DNA of 64,000 nucleotides, from NCBI RefSeq assembly GCF_013337765.1, contig NZ_VBSB01000012.1, positions 186,001 to 250,000 of the forward strand, written 5' to 3'. A program made the position numbers and the translations under genes. The notes below the pieces were generated by a model. The model saw only the letters and a program-made list of their open reading frames with translations. It was not told the origin of the DNA and did no database searches. Origin of the DNA: Mycolicibacterium sphagni (GTDB lineage Bacteria; Actinomycetota; Actinomycetes; Mycobacteriales; Mycobacteriaceae). Every line of letters starts with the position of its first letter. The first letter of the stretch is position 1. Below are positions 8,667-16,603 of this stretch, in pieces.

Positions 8667-10639
8667 ACGGCTGACCCGCTCGGCACGGGCCGGGAGATGT
8701 AGCCGAGTTCGCGGAGCTTGGACAACGTGTCCGCGAGGCTGGCCAAGGCGGTGGACAGAAGCTCAGGATCGGCCGCGATGGTGTCCCACTCCACCAGCTT
8801 GTTGTGAATCTTTTTGGCGTCGTCGCGGATTGGACCGTATTTCCATCCCGCCTGCCGGTAGTAGCGACACCAGTCCTCGTGCTCGCGGCGGGCCATGGCG
8901 ATCGCGGTGTCCTCGTCGAATCCGATCGCCTTCAGCCGCTCCAGCGGCGCGAGGTCGTGGAGTTTCACCGCAGGCACCGGCTGTGCGGTATCGCCGAAGG
9001 TATTCCACGTGTGACCGCCGATCGCCTCCACCATCCACAGCGCGTTCTGCACTTGGCGCCTGTTCGAGCCGCGATAGAACTCGCTGAGCTGATCCCACGG
9101 TAGCGTTGCGGCGGAAGGGGTTTGGATCTCGGCGACGTAGCGATCGTGAATCAGGCGGGCCGCCCGTTCCCACGTGTCATGTGCTTTGCCTGCGGGCATG
9201 TGCATGCTGAGCTGGTAGATGTACAGCTGCCCCACCAATGGCGTCCGGTCATCGGTTGCCTGTGCGTCAGGGTGCCACGCATAGATTGGCGTCCTCGGGT
9301 AGCGGGCGGCGAGGCGTGTGCCCGTGCTGGCCTCGACGTGAACATCGTCGACCAGGATGACGGCGGTGCTGCTCGGTGCGGCGTCGATGAGTGATATCAG
9401 CATTGGCACAGTGGGCTTCTCGGCCATGGTGGCAAGTTCTCGATGCTCGGTTGACGGGCCCAGATGCCGGTGGGCGTAGAGGTGATCCTGTTTGAACTCC
9501 TCGGCGCTTTCGGCGATCAGCGTCAGCGGCGGCAGCGGTTGCCGGTCGGGTGCGGAGTAGTAGTCCCACTCGAGTTGCCGCTGGACCATCTCGGCGCACA
9601 GTGCCAGCGTCAGCTGCGAAGCGCCGCACACCAGAATGCGGTCAACGGGGGTGGGTCCGAGAACGTCGTCCAGCAGTCGCCGCGCGGTGACCTCATACTT
9701 GCCGACCGTGTCCGCCGCCCAGCGAGTCTCCGCACCCCCGAAATGCTGTGCGCGCCATGCTGCCGCCTGCCACGGGTCGTCGATACGCACGATCAGCGGC
9801 AGGCGTTGTTTGCGGCTGACCGTCGCCAACCGCTCGGTGATGAGTGCCAGGCGTCGGGTGTTCGCGGACGGATCCGGTGAGAGCAGGTAGAGCTTGTTCA
9901 ACTTTCGCCACAACGGTAATGCCGTCAGTGTGTTGGGTTTGGAGAAGTCGACTGTCACGATGCGCGCGCCCATGTTTCGTGCGTCGCGCACGCATTCACG
10001 GTTGGGCGAGGCGGTGATCACGGCCAGCGTGCTCCCGCGATCCAGCGTGGTCCGGATGGCGCTGACGACCGACTCCGCATCGTCGTCGATGTCGACCACC
10101 GCGGTAATCGATCGAGCCAGCGAGATCCTCAGCCGGTCCACACGGGATTGGAAGAGTGCCGCGGCGATGCCGAAAACGCTGATAAATATCGCGGCTGTGC
10201 CGGTCACCCGGCCCAAGTCCAGGGCGATAGGGGTGGTGGACGGGCATACCAGGCCGAAGGCGAGATCGTGGTCGCCCGTGCCACCCTTGACGAGCTCGGC
10301 CGTCCAGATCAACGGGGTGAAGATCCTTGGGTTGTCGGCGTCGAAGCACCGCCAATAGGACGCCAGGCCCAGCACGGCGGTGATCAGCAACAGACTCGCG
10401 ACGATTGCCACCGGCGCGCCCGACTGGCCAGCCCCGGTTGAGTAGAACGCGACCCAGCCCAGCACCAGGAGCACCGCTACCAGAATGAGCAGCGTCTGCC
10501 AGGAGCTGGGGCTCCCGAACCACCGCCACTGCGCGGGCATCCGCTCGCGAAGTTGCGGTGCGATCGCCAGCACCGTCACGTAGCCCAGAAGCAGCGCCGC
10601 GATCACCGACAGCGATACCCGGGTGAGCGCGCTGTGCAC
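8663..10639 (-). CDS. Membrane protein with tandem TrkA_N-like domains and C-terminal RyR domain
   Basis: The 658-residue protein has four predicted membrane segments (about 7-27, 46-66, 75-95, 145-163). Two Rossmann-like regions follow, resembling TrkA_N nucleotide-binding domains (about 178-325, and 333-480 with RILVCGASQLTLALCAEM). A RyR-type domain covers about 484-645: LPWDQLSEFYRGSNRRQ, then AMARREHEDWCRYYRQAGW and YGPIRDDAKK. Prokaryotic RyR domains are thought to bind nucleotide-like ligands, and TrkA_N domains bind NAD(H) or ATP to gate channels. The gene starts at GTG 10639 with a GAGGTGG Shine-Dalgarno, 11 nt after the FAD-oxidoreductase gene. It ends in the CTAG that also ends the patatin gene. 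Association with the TIR/patatin operon is inferred from this placement. Confidence 0.82.
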   Translation of the reverse strand: MHSALTRVSLSVIAALLLGYVTVLAIAPQLRERMPAQWRWFGSPSSWQTLLILVAVLLVLGWVAFYSTGAGQSGAPVAIVASLLLITAVLGLASYWRCFDADNPRIFTPLIWTAELVKGGTGDHDLAFGLVCPSTTPIALDLGRVTGTAAIFISVFGIAAALFQSRVDRLRISLARSITAVVDIDDDAESVVSAIRTTLDRGSTLAVITASPNRECVRDARNMGARIVTVDFSKPNTLTALPLWRKLNKLYLLSPDPSANTRRLALITERLATVSRKQRLPLIVRIDDPWQAAAWRAQHFGGAETRWAADTVGKYEVTARRLLDDVLGPTPVDRILVCGASQLTLALCAEMVQRQLEWDYYSAPDRQPLPPLTLIAESAEEFKQDHLYAHRHLGPSTEHRELATMAEKPTVPMLISLIDAAPSSTAVILVDDVHVEASTGTRLAARYPRTPIYAWHPDAQATDDRTPLVGQLYIYQLSMHMPAGKAHDTWERAARLIHDRYVAEIQTPSAATLPWDQLSEFYRGSNRRQVQNALWMVEAIGGHTWNTFGDTAQPVPAVKLHDLAPLERLKAIGFDEDTAIAMARREHEDWCRYYRQAGWKYGPIRDDAKKIHNKLVEWDTIAADPELLSTALASLADTLSKLRELGYISRPVPSGSAV

Positions 10640-10650
10640 TGGCCACCTCG

Positions 10651-11844
10651 TCAGGTGTGTTGGGGGCTCTGCGCCTTCTTGTACAACGACTTCAGCAGCA
10701 GATCACGGAAGGTGTGGTTGTCGAGCAGTTTTAGCCCGGTTTCTGACACCTTCGGGTATCCGGCCAGCTTGTTGAAGAAGCGCCCGCGCTTGTACTCGCG
10801 GCCCCACGCCGCCTCCATGCGCTGCTGGTAATTGGTGAAGTCGCTGGGCCCACCGTTTTCCAGCGCGGCGATCGCGCATTCGCCCGCGGCCAATCCGGAT
10901 TCCAGCGCCTTGGAGATTCCGGCACCCGACACCGGCTTGCCCGCACCCAGCGAATCGCCGGCGAACAGCACCCCGGGGCGCCATGGCGGCCAGGCGGTGA
11001 AGCCCATCGGCAGCCGCCAGGCCCGAACGGTCTTGTTCTTCTTCAGTTCCTCGACCGAGGGCAGCTCCCACTCGGCGGGCAGGGTGCGCAGGAAATCGCC
11101 GAAGAAGTGCGTGGCGTTGATGGACTGCCAGTTCTTGTAGCTGTTGACGTAGCCCAGCCCGATGTTGAATCGGCCGCCGCCCATCGGGAAGATCCAGCCG
11201 TAGCCCGGCAGCTGATCGCCCTGGAACAACAGCTTGAGGTAGATCTCGAAGCGGTCGGAGTCCGGCCGGTTGGCATGCATTTCCGAGCGGATCGCTATGG
11301 CGGAGTAGCCGTTGTAGTCCGAGTCGATCTTGAGTCCGCGCTTGATCGGGGAGTAGGCGCCGTCGGCGGCGATGACCGCGTCGCCGAAGACCTTCTCACC
11401 ACTCTTGAGGACGACGCCGATCACCTGGCCGCGTTCGTCGAACTCGGGGCCGGCCACCTCGGCGCCCTGGCGCACCACCGCGCCGGCCGATTCGGCGTGC
11501 TTGAGCAGCATCGTGTCGAGCTCGGTACGGCTGGCGGTCCGGCCGTAATCAGGCATGCCGGGACGCTTCGGGAACGACAGCTCCCACTCCGACGGGCTGA
11601 ATACGGTCACGCCGGTGATCTTGTGGAACTGCGACACCTCGTGGGCCAGGCCCATCTTCTGCAGGTAGCTGACCGCTCGCGCGGTCAGGCCGTCGCCACA
11701 GGGTTTGTCCCGCGGAAACTCCGCCTTGTCGAGGACAACCACTTTCGCGCCAGTTTGCACGGCCTGCCATGCCGCGGCGGCCCCCGACGGGCCTCCGCCT
11801 GCTATCACCAGGTCGAATCGCTCGGTCACTGCGTCTCGTCTCAC
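10651..11844 (-). CDS. FAD-dependent oxidoreductase, geranylgeranyl reductase family
   Basis: This 397-residue flavoprotein has an N-terminal dinucleotide fold (DLVIAGGGPSGAAAAW) and the family motif FPRDKPCGDGLT. It also has the FAD-closing segment WRPGVLFAGDSLGAGKPVSG with GISKALESG. These are typical of the geranylgeranyl reductase family, which includes mycobacterial MenJ. MenJ is encoded elsewhere in M. tuberculosis, so this is best read as a paralogue that saturates an isoprenoid or similar lipid. The start is GTG 11844, or GTG 11829 giving a cleaner N-terminus. It diverges from the TetR gene across 115 nt and leads into the TrkA_N-RyR gene 11 nt downstream. Confidence 0.84.
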   Translation of the reverse strand: MRRDAVTERFDLVIAGGGPSGAAAAWQAVQTGAKVVVLDKAEFPRDKPCGDGLTARAVSYLQKMGLAHEVSQFHKITGVTVFSPSEWELSFPKRPGMPDYGRTASRTELDTMLLKHAESAGAVVRQGAEVAGPEFDERGQVIGVVLKSGEKVFGDAVIAADGAYSPIKRGLKIDSDYNGYSAIAIRSEMHANRPDSDRFEIYLKLLFQGDQLPGYGWIFPMGGGRFNIGLGYVNSYKNWQSINATHFFGDFLRTLPAEWELPSVEELKKNKTVRAWRLPMGFTAWPPWRPGVLFAGDSLGAGKPVSGAGISKALESGLAAGECAIAALENGGPSDFTNYQQRMEAAWGREYKRGRFFNKLAGYPKVSETGLKLLDNHTFRDLLLKSLYKKAQSPQHT

Positions 11845-11865
11845 TTCGCTAATCGGGTTGCCTCG

Positions 11866-11871
11866 ATGCTA
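11866..11871 (-). promoter_or_regulatory. Possible -10 box (TAGCAT) of the FAD-oxidoreductase gene
   Basis: TAGCAT lies 21 nt upstream of GTG 11844 on the minus strand, leaving room for a short leader of about 14 nt. It sits in the divergent intergenic region shared with the TetR gene. Confidence 0.3.
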
Positions 11872-11946
11872 TCTGAGAACGCGCGTTTGCTCCGCTCGGC
11901 GCAGGCTGGTGTGCTCGTCATCGCCGAAGGTCGACCCTGGTCCAGG

Positions 11947-11952
11947 TACAGT
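11947..11952 (+). promoter_or_regulatory. Leaderless -10 box (TACAGT) of the TetR gene
   Basis: TACAGT is followed by 7 nt and then GTG 11960. This spacing places the transcription start on the start codon. Confidence 0.5.
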
Positions 11953-11959
11953 GCTTGAC

Positions 11960-12700
11960 GTGCGCAGAGTGTCCAGATCGCGATCCGGCTCAGAGCCGGT
12001 CAAGGTCGACGCCCGCAGCGAGCGCTGGCGCGAGCACCGTGAGAAGGTGCGCGCCGAGATCGTCGACGCCGCATTCCGCTCGATCGACAAACACGGCCCC
12101 GAGGTCAGCCTGCGGGAGATCGCCGAAGAGGCCGGCACCGCCAAGCCGAAGATCTATCGGCACTTCAAAGACAAGTCCGACCTGTTCCAGGCCATCGGCA
12201 AGCGCCTGCGCGACATGCTCTGGACGGCCATCTTCTCCAACATCGACGCCGCCACCGACCCCACCCGTGAGGTCGTCCGCCGCGGTGTGGCCGAATACGT
12301 CAACTTGGTCGAGCAACACCCCAACGTGCTGCGGTTCATGCTCCAGGGCCGCTTCCCCGAACAATCGGAATCCACCCAGCGCGCGCTCAACGAAGGCCGC
12401 GAGATCACGATGGCGATGGCCGAGATGTTCAACAACGAACTGCGCGGAATGCAACTGGATCCCGCGGCTCTGGAGCTGGCCGCCGCAGCCACCTTCGGCT
12501 CCGCCTCGGCGGCGACCGACTGGTGGCTGGGCCCCGACCCGGACAGCCCGCGGCGGATGCCGAGCGAAGAGTTCATCAACCACCTGACCACGATCATGCT
12601 CGGCACGGTCAACGGCACCGCCGACCTCTTGGGTGTCCACCTCGACCCCGACCGGCCGATTCACGACGCGACACCCCGGCGGGCTGCGGCCGCGGGCTAA
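11960..12700 (+). CDS. TetR family transcriptional regulator (Rv3050c-like)
   Basis: The 246-residue protein has a TetR helix-turn-helix near residues 25-75 (AEIVDAAFRSIDKHGPEVSL, then REIAEEAGTAKPKIYRHFKDK). A C-terminal ligand domain includes RFMLQGRFPEQ. It lies immediately upstream of the Baeyer-Villiger monooxygenase gene and nrdF. That order matches Rv3050c-Rv3049c-nrdF2 in M. tuberculosis, so it probably controls the monooxygenase. The GTG at 11960 was chosen because of the leaderless -10 box; a longer frame runs back into divergent promoter sequence. Confidence 0.87.
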   Translation: MRRVSRSRSGSEPVKVDARSERWREHREKVRAEIVDAAFRSIDKHGPEVSLREIAEEAGTAKPKIYRHFKDKSDLFQAIGKRLRDMLWTAIFSNIDAATDPTREVVRRGVAEYVNLVEQHPNVLRFMLQGRFPEQSESTQRALNEGREITMAMAEMFNNELRGMQLDPAALELAAAATFGSASAATDWWLGPDPDSPRRMPSEEFINHLTTIMLGTVNGTADLLGVHLDPDRPIHDATPRRAAAAG

Positions 12701-12737
12701 GGCGCCAACGCACCTACCCGATACCGGTGGTATTGGG

Positions 12738-12743
12738 TACTTT
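12738..12743 (+). promoter_or_regulatory. Leaderless -10 box (TACTTT) of the monooxygenase gene
   Basis: TACTTT ends 6 nt before ATG 12750, which supports that start over an earlier in-frame one inside the TetR gene. Confidence 0.55.
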
Positions 12744-12749
12744 GGTGGC

Positions 12750-14297
12750 ATGACCGTTGCCGAACCGTCCGTCGCTGTCACCACCACCGAACCCGTCCAC
12801 ACCCGGGCGCTGGTCATCGGCACCGGATTCTCCGGGCTGGGCATGGGGATCGAACTGCAACGCCGCGGCGTCGACTTCCTGATCCTGGAAAAGGCCGACG
12901 ATGTCGGTGGAACGTGGCGCGACAACAGTTACCCCGGCTGCGCCTGCGATATCCCGGCGCACCTCTACTCCTTCTCGTTCGAGCCCAAACCCGACTGGAC
13001 CTACGTGTGGTCCCTGCAGCCGGAGATCCTCGACTACCTCAAGGGTGTGACCGACAAGCACGGTCTGCGCCGCTACATCCGCTTCGGTGCCCACGTCGAC
13101 CGCGCCCACTGGAACGACGCCGAGTTCCGCTGGCACGTCTTCACCAAGGACGGCCGCGAGTACATCGCCCAATTCCTCATCTCCGGCGCCGGCGCGCTGC
13201 ACATCCCGGCCGTGCCCGACATCGAAGGGCTGGCCGATTTCCAGGGCGCGGCCTTCCACTCCGCGCAGTGGGATCACAACGTCGACCTCACCGGCAAGCG
13301 CGTCGCTGTGATCGGCACCGGCGCCAGCGCCATCCAGATCGTCCCCGAGATCGTCGACAAGGTCGGCGGGCTGCAGCTCTACCAGCGCACCCCGGCCTGG
13401 GTGCTGCCGCGGTCGAACAACCCCATTCCGGCCCGGATGCGCGACGCGTTCGGGACGGTCCCCGGCGCCCGGGCACTGCTGCGCACCGGCATCTACTGGT
13501 TCCAGGAAGCGCTCGGCTTCGCGATGACGCAACGGCCCGAACTGCTGACGCTGGGGGAGAAGGCCGGCAAGTGGAACATCCGCCACCAAGTCCGTGACCG
13601 CGACCTGCGGCGCAGGCTGACCCCGAACTATCGGCTGGGCTGCAAGCGAGTCCTGTTCTCCGACAAATACTTTCGCGCCATCGCCAAGCCGCAGTCGGAG
13701 CTGGTCACCGACCCGATCGCCCGGATCACCCCGCACGGGATCGTCACCGCCGACGGAAAGGAACGCGACGTCGACATCATCGTGTTCGCGACCGGCTTCC
13801 ACGTCACCGACTCCTACACCTACGTCGCCATCGTGGGGCCCGGCGGCGAGGATCTGGTCGACCGCTGGAATCGCGAGGGCGTGCAGGCCCACCGCGGCAT
13901 CGCCGTCGCGGACATGCCGAACCTGTTCTTCCTGCTTGGGCCCAACACCGGATTGGGCCACAACTCGGTGGTCTTCATGATCGAGTCGCAGATCCGCTAC
14001 GTCGGGCAGGCGATCGACGCCGTCGACAAGGCCGGTGCGCTAGCGCTGGCGCCCAGCCGATGGGCGCAGGACACCTTCAATGCCGAACTGCAGCAACGGC
14101 TTGCACGCGCGGTGTGGAGCACCGGTGGTTGCAGTAGCTGGTATCTCGACGAGCACGGCAAGAACCGGACGCTGTGGAGCGGCATGACATGGCAGTACTG
14201 GTTGACCACCCGTTCGCTGAAACGCTCGGAGTACCGGTTCTCCGGGGTGGCGTCCGGGGCGTCGGCCGGAGCGTCGACGCGGGCTGCGGCCGGCTGA
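12750..14297 (+). CDS. Flavin-containing Baeyer-Villiger monooxygenase (Rv3049c-like)
   Basis: This 515-residue flavoenzyme has an FAD-binding GxGxxG (VIGTGFSGLG), the Baeyer-Villiger fingerprint FxGxxxHxxxW (FQGAAFHSAQW), and a second nucleotide fold (VAVIGTGASAIQ) for NADPH. It would insert oxygen next to a carbonyl, or oxidise a sulfur or nitrogen, using NADPH and O2. Family members in M. tuberculosis include Rv3049c (same position) and EthA. The substrate is unknown. The C-terminal tail after residue 490 is Ala/Ser/Gly-rich. The TetR gene upstream is its likely regulator. Confidence 0.9.
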   Translation: MTVAEPSVAVTTTEPVHTRALVIGTGFSGLGMGIELQRRGVDFLILEKADDVGGTWRDNSYPGCACDIPAHLYSFSFEPKPDWTYVWSLQPEILDYLKGVTDKHGLRRYIRFGAHVDRAHWNDAEFRWHVFTKDGREYIAQFLISGAGALHIPAVPDIEGLADFQGAAFHSAQWDHNVDLTGKRVAVIGTGASAIQIVPEIVDKVGGLQLYQRTPAWVLPRSNNPIPARMRDAFGTVPGARALLRTGIYWFQEALGFAMTQRPELLTLGEKAGKWNIRHQVRDRDLRRRLTPNYRLGCKRVLFSDKYFRAIAKPQSELVTDPIARITPHGIVTADGKERDVDIIVFATGFHVTDSYTYVAIVGPGGEDLVDRWNREGVQAHRGIAVADMPNLFFLLGPNTGLGHNSVVFMIESQIRYVGQAIDAVDKAGALALAPSRWAQDTFNAELQQRLARAVWSTGGCSSWYLDEHGKNRTLWSGMTWQYWLTTRSLKRSEYRFSGVASGASAGASTRAAAG

Positions 14298-14359
14298 TCG
14301 CTCGACACGCCGGGTGGTTTGGCGGCGCGCTCCGGACCTGTGGATTCGACATCGGGGAA

Positions 14360-14375
14360 ACACAAGTTGTTGTGT
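14360..14375. promoter_or_regulatory. NrdR box 1
   Basis: ACACAAGTTGTTGTGT is a near-perfect 16-bp palindrome of the NrdR-box type (ACAC...GTGT). It lies about 83 nt upstream of nrdF. NrdR is the ATP/dATP-responsive repressor of ribonucleotide reductase genes. Confidence 0.7.
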
Positions 14376-14391
14376 TGCGGCGCGTTGTCAC

Positions 14392-14407
14392 ACCCCAGGG
14401 GTAGTGT
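14392..14407. promoter_or_regulatory. Degenerate NrdR box 2 overlapping a -10 box
   Basis: ACCCCAGGGGTAGTGT keeps only the right half (TAGTGT) of an NrdR box but starts exactly 32 bp after box 1, the usual three-turn spacing. TAGTGT also fits the -10 pattern TANNNT and would start transcription near 14414. Confidence 0.45.
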
Positions 14408-14457
14408 TTGGTCGTCAGCCGGAAACGGGGCAAACAGCGTGGTGAAGTGGGGTTTCG

Positions 14458-15432
14458 GTGAGCGATGGAGCGAAGCTGATCGACCGGGCAACGGCGATCA
14501 ACTGGAACCGTGTCATTGACGAAAAGGACGCGGAAGTCTGGGATCGCTTGACCGGCAACTTCTGGTTGCCCGAAAAGGTGCCGCTGTCCAACGACGTGCC
14601 GTCGTGGAACACGCTGACCGCCGATGAGAAGCAGCTGACCATGCGGGTGTTCACCGGGCTGACGCTGCTGGACACCATCCAGAGCACGGTCGGCTCGGTC
14701 AGCATGATCCCCGACGCGCTGACCCCGCACGAAGAAGCGGTGCTGACCAACATCACGTTCATGGAGTCGGTGCACGCCAAGAGCTACAGCTCGGTCTTCT
14801 CGACGCTGTGCTCGACGACCGAGATCGACGAAGCCTTCCGCTGGTCGGAGGAGAACGTCAACCTGCAGCGCAAAGCGCAGATCATCCTCGACTACTACCG
14901 CGGCGACGACGCGCTCAAGCGCAAGATCGCCTCGGTCTTCCTCGAAGCGTTCCTGTTCTACTCCGGCTTCTACCTGCCGATGTACTGGTCGAGCCGGGCC
15001 AAGCTGACCAACACCGCCGACCTGATCCGATTGATCATCCGCGACGAGGCCGTGCACGCCTACTACATCGGCTACAAGTTCCAAAAGGGCTTCGCGATGC
15101 AGACCGAGGAGCGCAAGCAGGACCTCAAGGACTACGCCTACGAACTGCTGTATGCGTTGTACGAGAACGAGATTGAGTACACCCAGGATCTGTACGACTC
15201 GGTCGGGCTGACCGAGGACGTCAAGAAGTACCTGCGCTACAACGCCAACAAGGCGCTGATGAACATGGGCTTCGAGGCGCTGTTCCCGCGCGACGAGACC
15301 GACGTGAACCCGGCGATCCTGTCCGCGCTGTCACCGAACGCCGACGAGAATCACGACTTCTTCTCCGGGTCGGGCTCCAGCTACGTGATCGGCAAGGCCG
15401 TGGTCACCGAAGACGAGGACTGGAACTTCTAG
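14458..15432 (+). CDS. nrdF2: Ribonucleoside-diphosphate reductase class Ib beta subunit
   Basis: The 324-residue protein is nearly collinear with M. tuberculosis NrdF2, for example AEVWDRLTGNFWLPEKV and the C-terminal ENHDFFSGSGSSYVIGKAVV. The acidic tail EDEDWNF is the peptide that docks to NrdE. NrdF holds the dimetal centre and tyrosyl radical used to reduce ribonucleotides. The start is GTG 14458, matching the family N-terminus. The NrdR boxes upstream point to repression when dNTPs are plentiful. Its TAG stop lies in a CTAG shared with the convergent DUF1059 gene. nrdE is not in this window, as in M. tuberculosis where the genes are separate. Confidence 0.96.
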   Translation: MSDGAKLIDRATAINWNRVIDEKDAEVWDRLTGNFWLPEKVPLSNDVPSWNTLTADEKQLTMRVFTGLTLLDTIQSTVGSVSMIPDALTPHEEAVLTNITFMESVHAKSYSSVFSTLCSTTEIDEAFRWSEENVNLQRKAQIILDYYRGDDALKRKIASVFLEAFLFYSGFYLPMYWSSRAKLTNTADLIRLIIRDEAVHAYYIGYKFQKGFAMQTEERKQDLKDYAYELLYALYENEIEYTQDLYDSVGLTEDVKKYLRYNANKALMNMGFEALFPRDETDVNPAILSALSPNADENHDFFSGSGSSYVIGKAVVTEDEDWNF

Positions 15433-15665
15433 TCTTCTGGCAGCTCGGCGAACTGCCTCTTGATGTCGTTGTACCAATTCATCGATTTCTTCGGGTGGCG
15501 CCAGCGGCTCTTCATGTCTGCTCGAGCGGGGCGGTGGGTGTCATCGCCGGCCCGTTCGCATTCCTTGAGGTGTTGATCCTGCGCGTTGATGATTTCGTTG
15601 GCGTCCTCACCGCGATGGGCGAGGTCGCAGGGTCCACCGAGGTCTTTACAGGTCATGATCTTCAC
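15429..15665 (-). CDS. DUF1059 small protein
   Basis: This 78-residue protein begins VKIMTCKDLGGPCDLAHRGE, followed by DANEIINAQDQHLKE. The spaced CxxLGG.CD and the HL.E helix are the signature of DUF1059, a family of short proteins of unknown function. The start is GTG 15665, preceded by a strong AGGAGGAG Shine-Dalgarno. The C-terminal part is rich in basic and aromatic residues. It diverges from the ECF sigma gene over 74 nt that contain an 11-bp inverted repeat, so the two may be co-regulated. Confidence 0.82.
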   Translation of the reverse strand: MKIMTCKDLGGPCDLAHRGEDANEIINAQDQHLKECERAGDDTHRPARADMKSRWRHPKKSMNWYNDIKRQFAELPED

Positions 15666-15700
15666 GAAGGGTTCTCCTCCTCTGGTCACACCGGGCGGTC

Positions 15701-15728
15701 CGGGTGCGTCAATGTGATGACGCACCCG
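15701..15728. promoter_or_regulatory. 11-bp perfect inverted repeat between DUF1059 and ECF sigma genes
   Basis: CGGGTGCGTCA is repeated inverted as TGACGCACCCG with a 6-nt spacer. It ends 11 nt before the sigma start GTG 15740. It could be a two-faced operator, or an RNA hairpin in the sigma leader. Confidence 0.55.
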
Positions 15729-15739
15729 ACGACGAAAGT

Positions 15740-16597
15740 GTGACCGCCATGGCAAGCGACGATCAGCTGCATAACGGCTTCCAAGCCGAGCGGCCACGCC
15801 TACAGCGCATCGCGGCGCGGATTCTCGGCGATGCTCATGCAGCCGAAGATGTCGTGCAGCAGGCGTGGCTGCGATTGCAAGCTACCGACGAACCGATCGA
15901 CAACCTGCCGGGCTGGCTCACCACGGTGACGTCGCGGCTGTGTCTCGACCGATTGCGGGCACGGACGCCGGTGCCCACCGAGTCGATAGAAGTCGAGGCG
16001 ACCGCACCCGATCCGGCCGACGACGTGGTGCTGGCCGACACCGTCGGGATCGCGCTGCAGGTGGTGCTCGACCGTCTGACACCCGCCGAACGAGTGGCCT
16101 TCGTGCTGCACGACAGCTTCGGTGTTGACTTCGAGTTGATCGCCTCGATGCTTGACACGACGCTGGTCGCGGCACGCAAACTGGCCTCGCGTGCTCGTGC
16201 CAAGGTGCGCCCAGCCGCTCGCGAGGACGCCCTCGCAGACTGGGAGATTGTGGACGCCTTCATGGCCGCGGCCCGAGAGGGTGACTTCACAAGGCTGCTT
16301 GAGCTGTTGGCTCCCGACGTGGTGGTCTCCGGTGACGCGGCTGCGATCGCGCTCGGTACGCCCACGCGCCTCGAGGGCGCCGGCGAGGTGGCCAACTTCT
16401 TCAACGGCGCGGCCGCAGCTGCCTTCCCCGTCTTCGTCGAGAACCGCCCTGGCTCCGCCTGGATCCACCGCGGTGAGGTCAAGGTCGCCTTCGATTTCAC
16501 CGTCAAGGACGGACGTGTTCAAAGCCTTCGGTTCCGCGCCGACGACGATGTGCTGGCCGGCGTGCAACGCCGTGAGGGTGGGATCCCGCGGCAGTGA
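15740..16597 (+). CDS. ECF sigma factor with C-terminal SnoaL-like domain (SigJ-like)
   Basis: The 285-residue protein has sigma region 2 (AERPRLQRIAARILGDAHAA, then EDVVQQAWLRLQ, and WLTTVTSRLCLDRLR). Region 4 is LTPAERVAFVLHDSFGVDFE plus TTLVAARKLASRARAKVR. About 110 further residues look like a SnoaL/NTF2-type domain. This fused layout is that of SigJ and ECF41-like sigma factors, whose C-terminal domain tunes their own activity in place of a separate anti-sigma factor; none is visible next door. The start is GTG 15740 or ATG 15749. The perfect inverted repeat just upstream is a likely control element. Confidence 0.87.
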   Translation: MTAMASDDQLHNGFQAERPRLQRIAARILGDAHAAEDVVQQAWLRLQATDEPIDNLPGWLTTVTSRLCLDRLRARTPVPTESIEVEATAPDPADDVVLADTVGIALQVVLDRLTPAERVAFVLHDSFGVDFELIASMLDTTLVAARKLASRARAKVRPAAREDALADWEIVDAFMAAAREGDFTRLLELLAPDVVVSGDAAAIALGTPTRLEGAGEVANFFNGAAAAAFPVFVENRPGSAWIHRGEVKVAFDFTVKDGRVQSLRFRADDDVLAGVQRREGGIPRQ

Positions 16598-16603
16598 CGA
16601 CAG

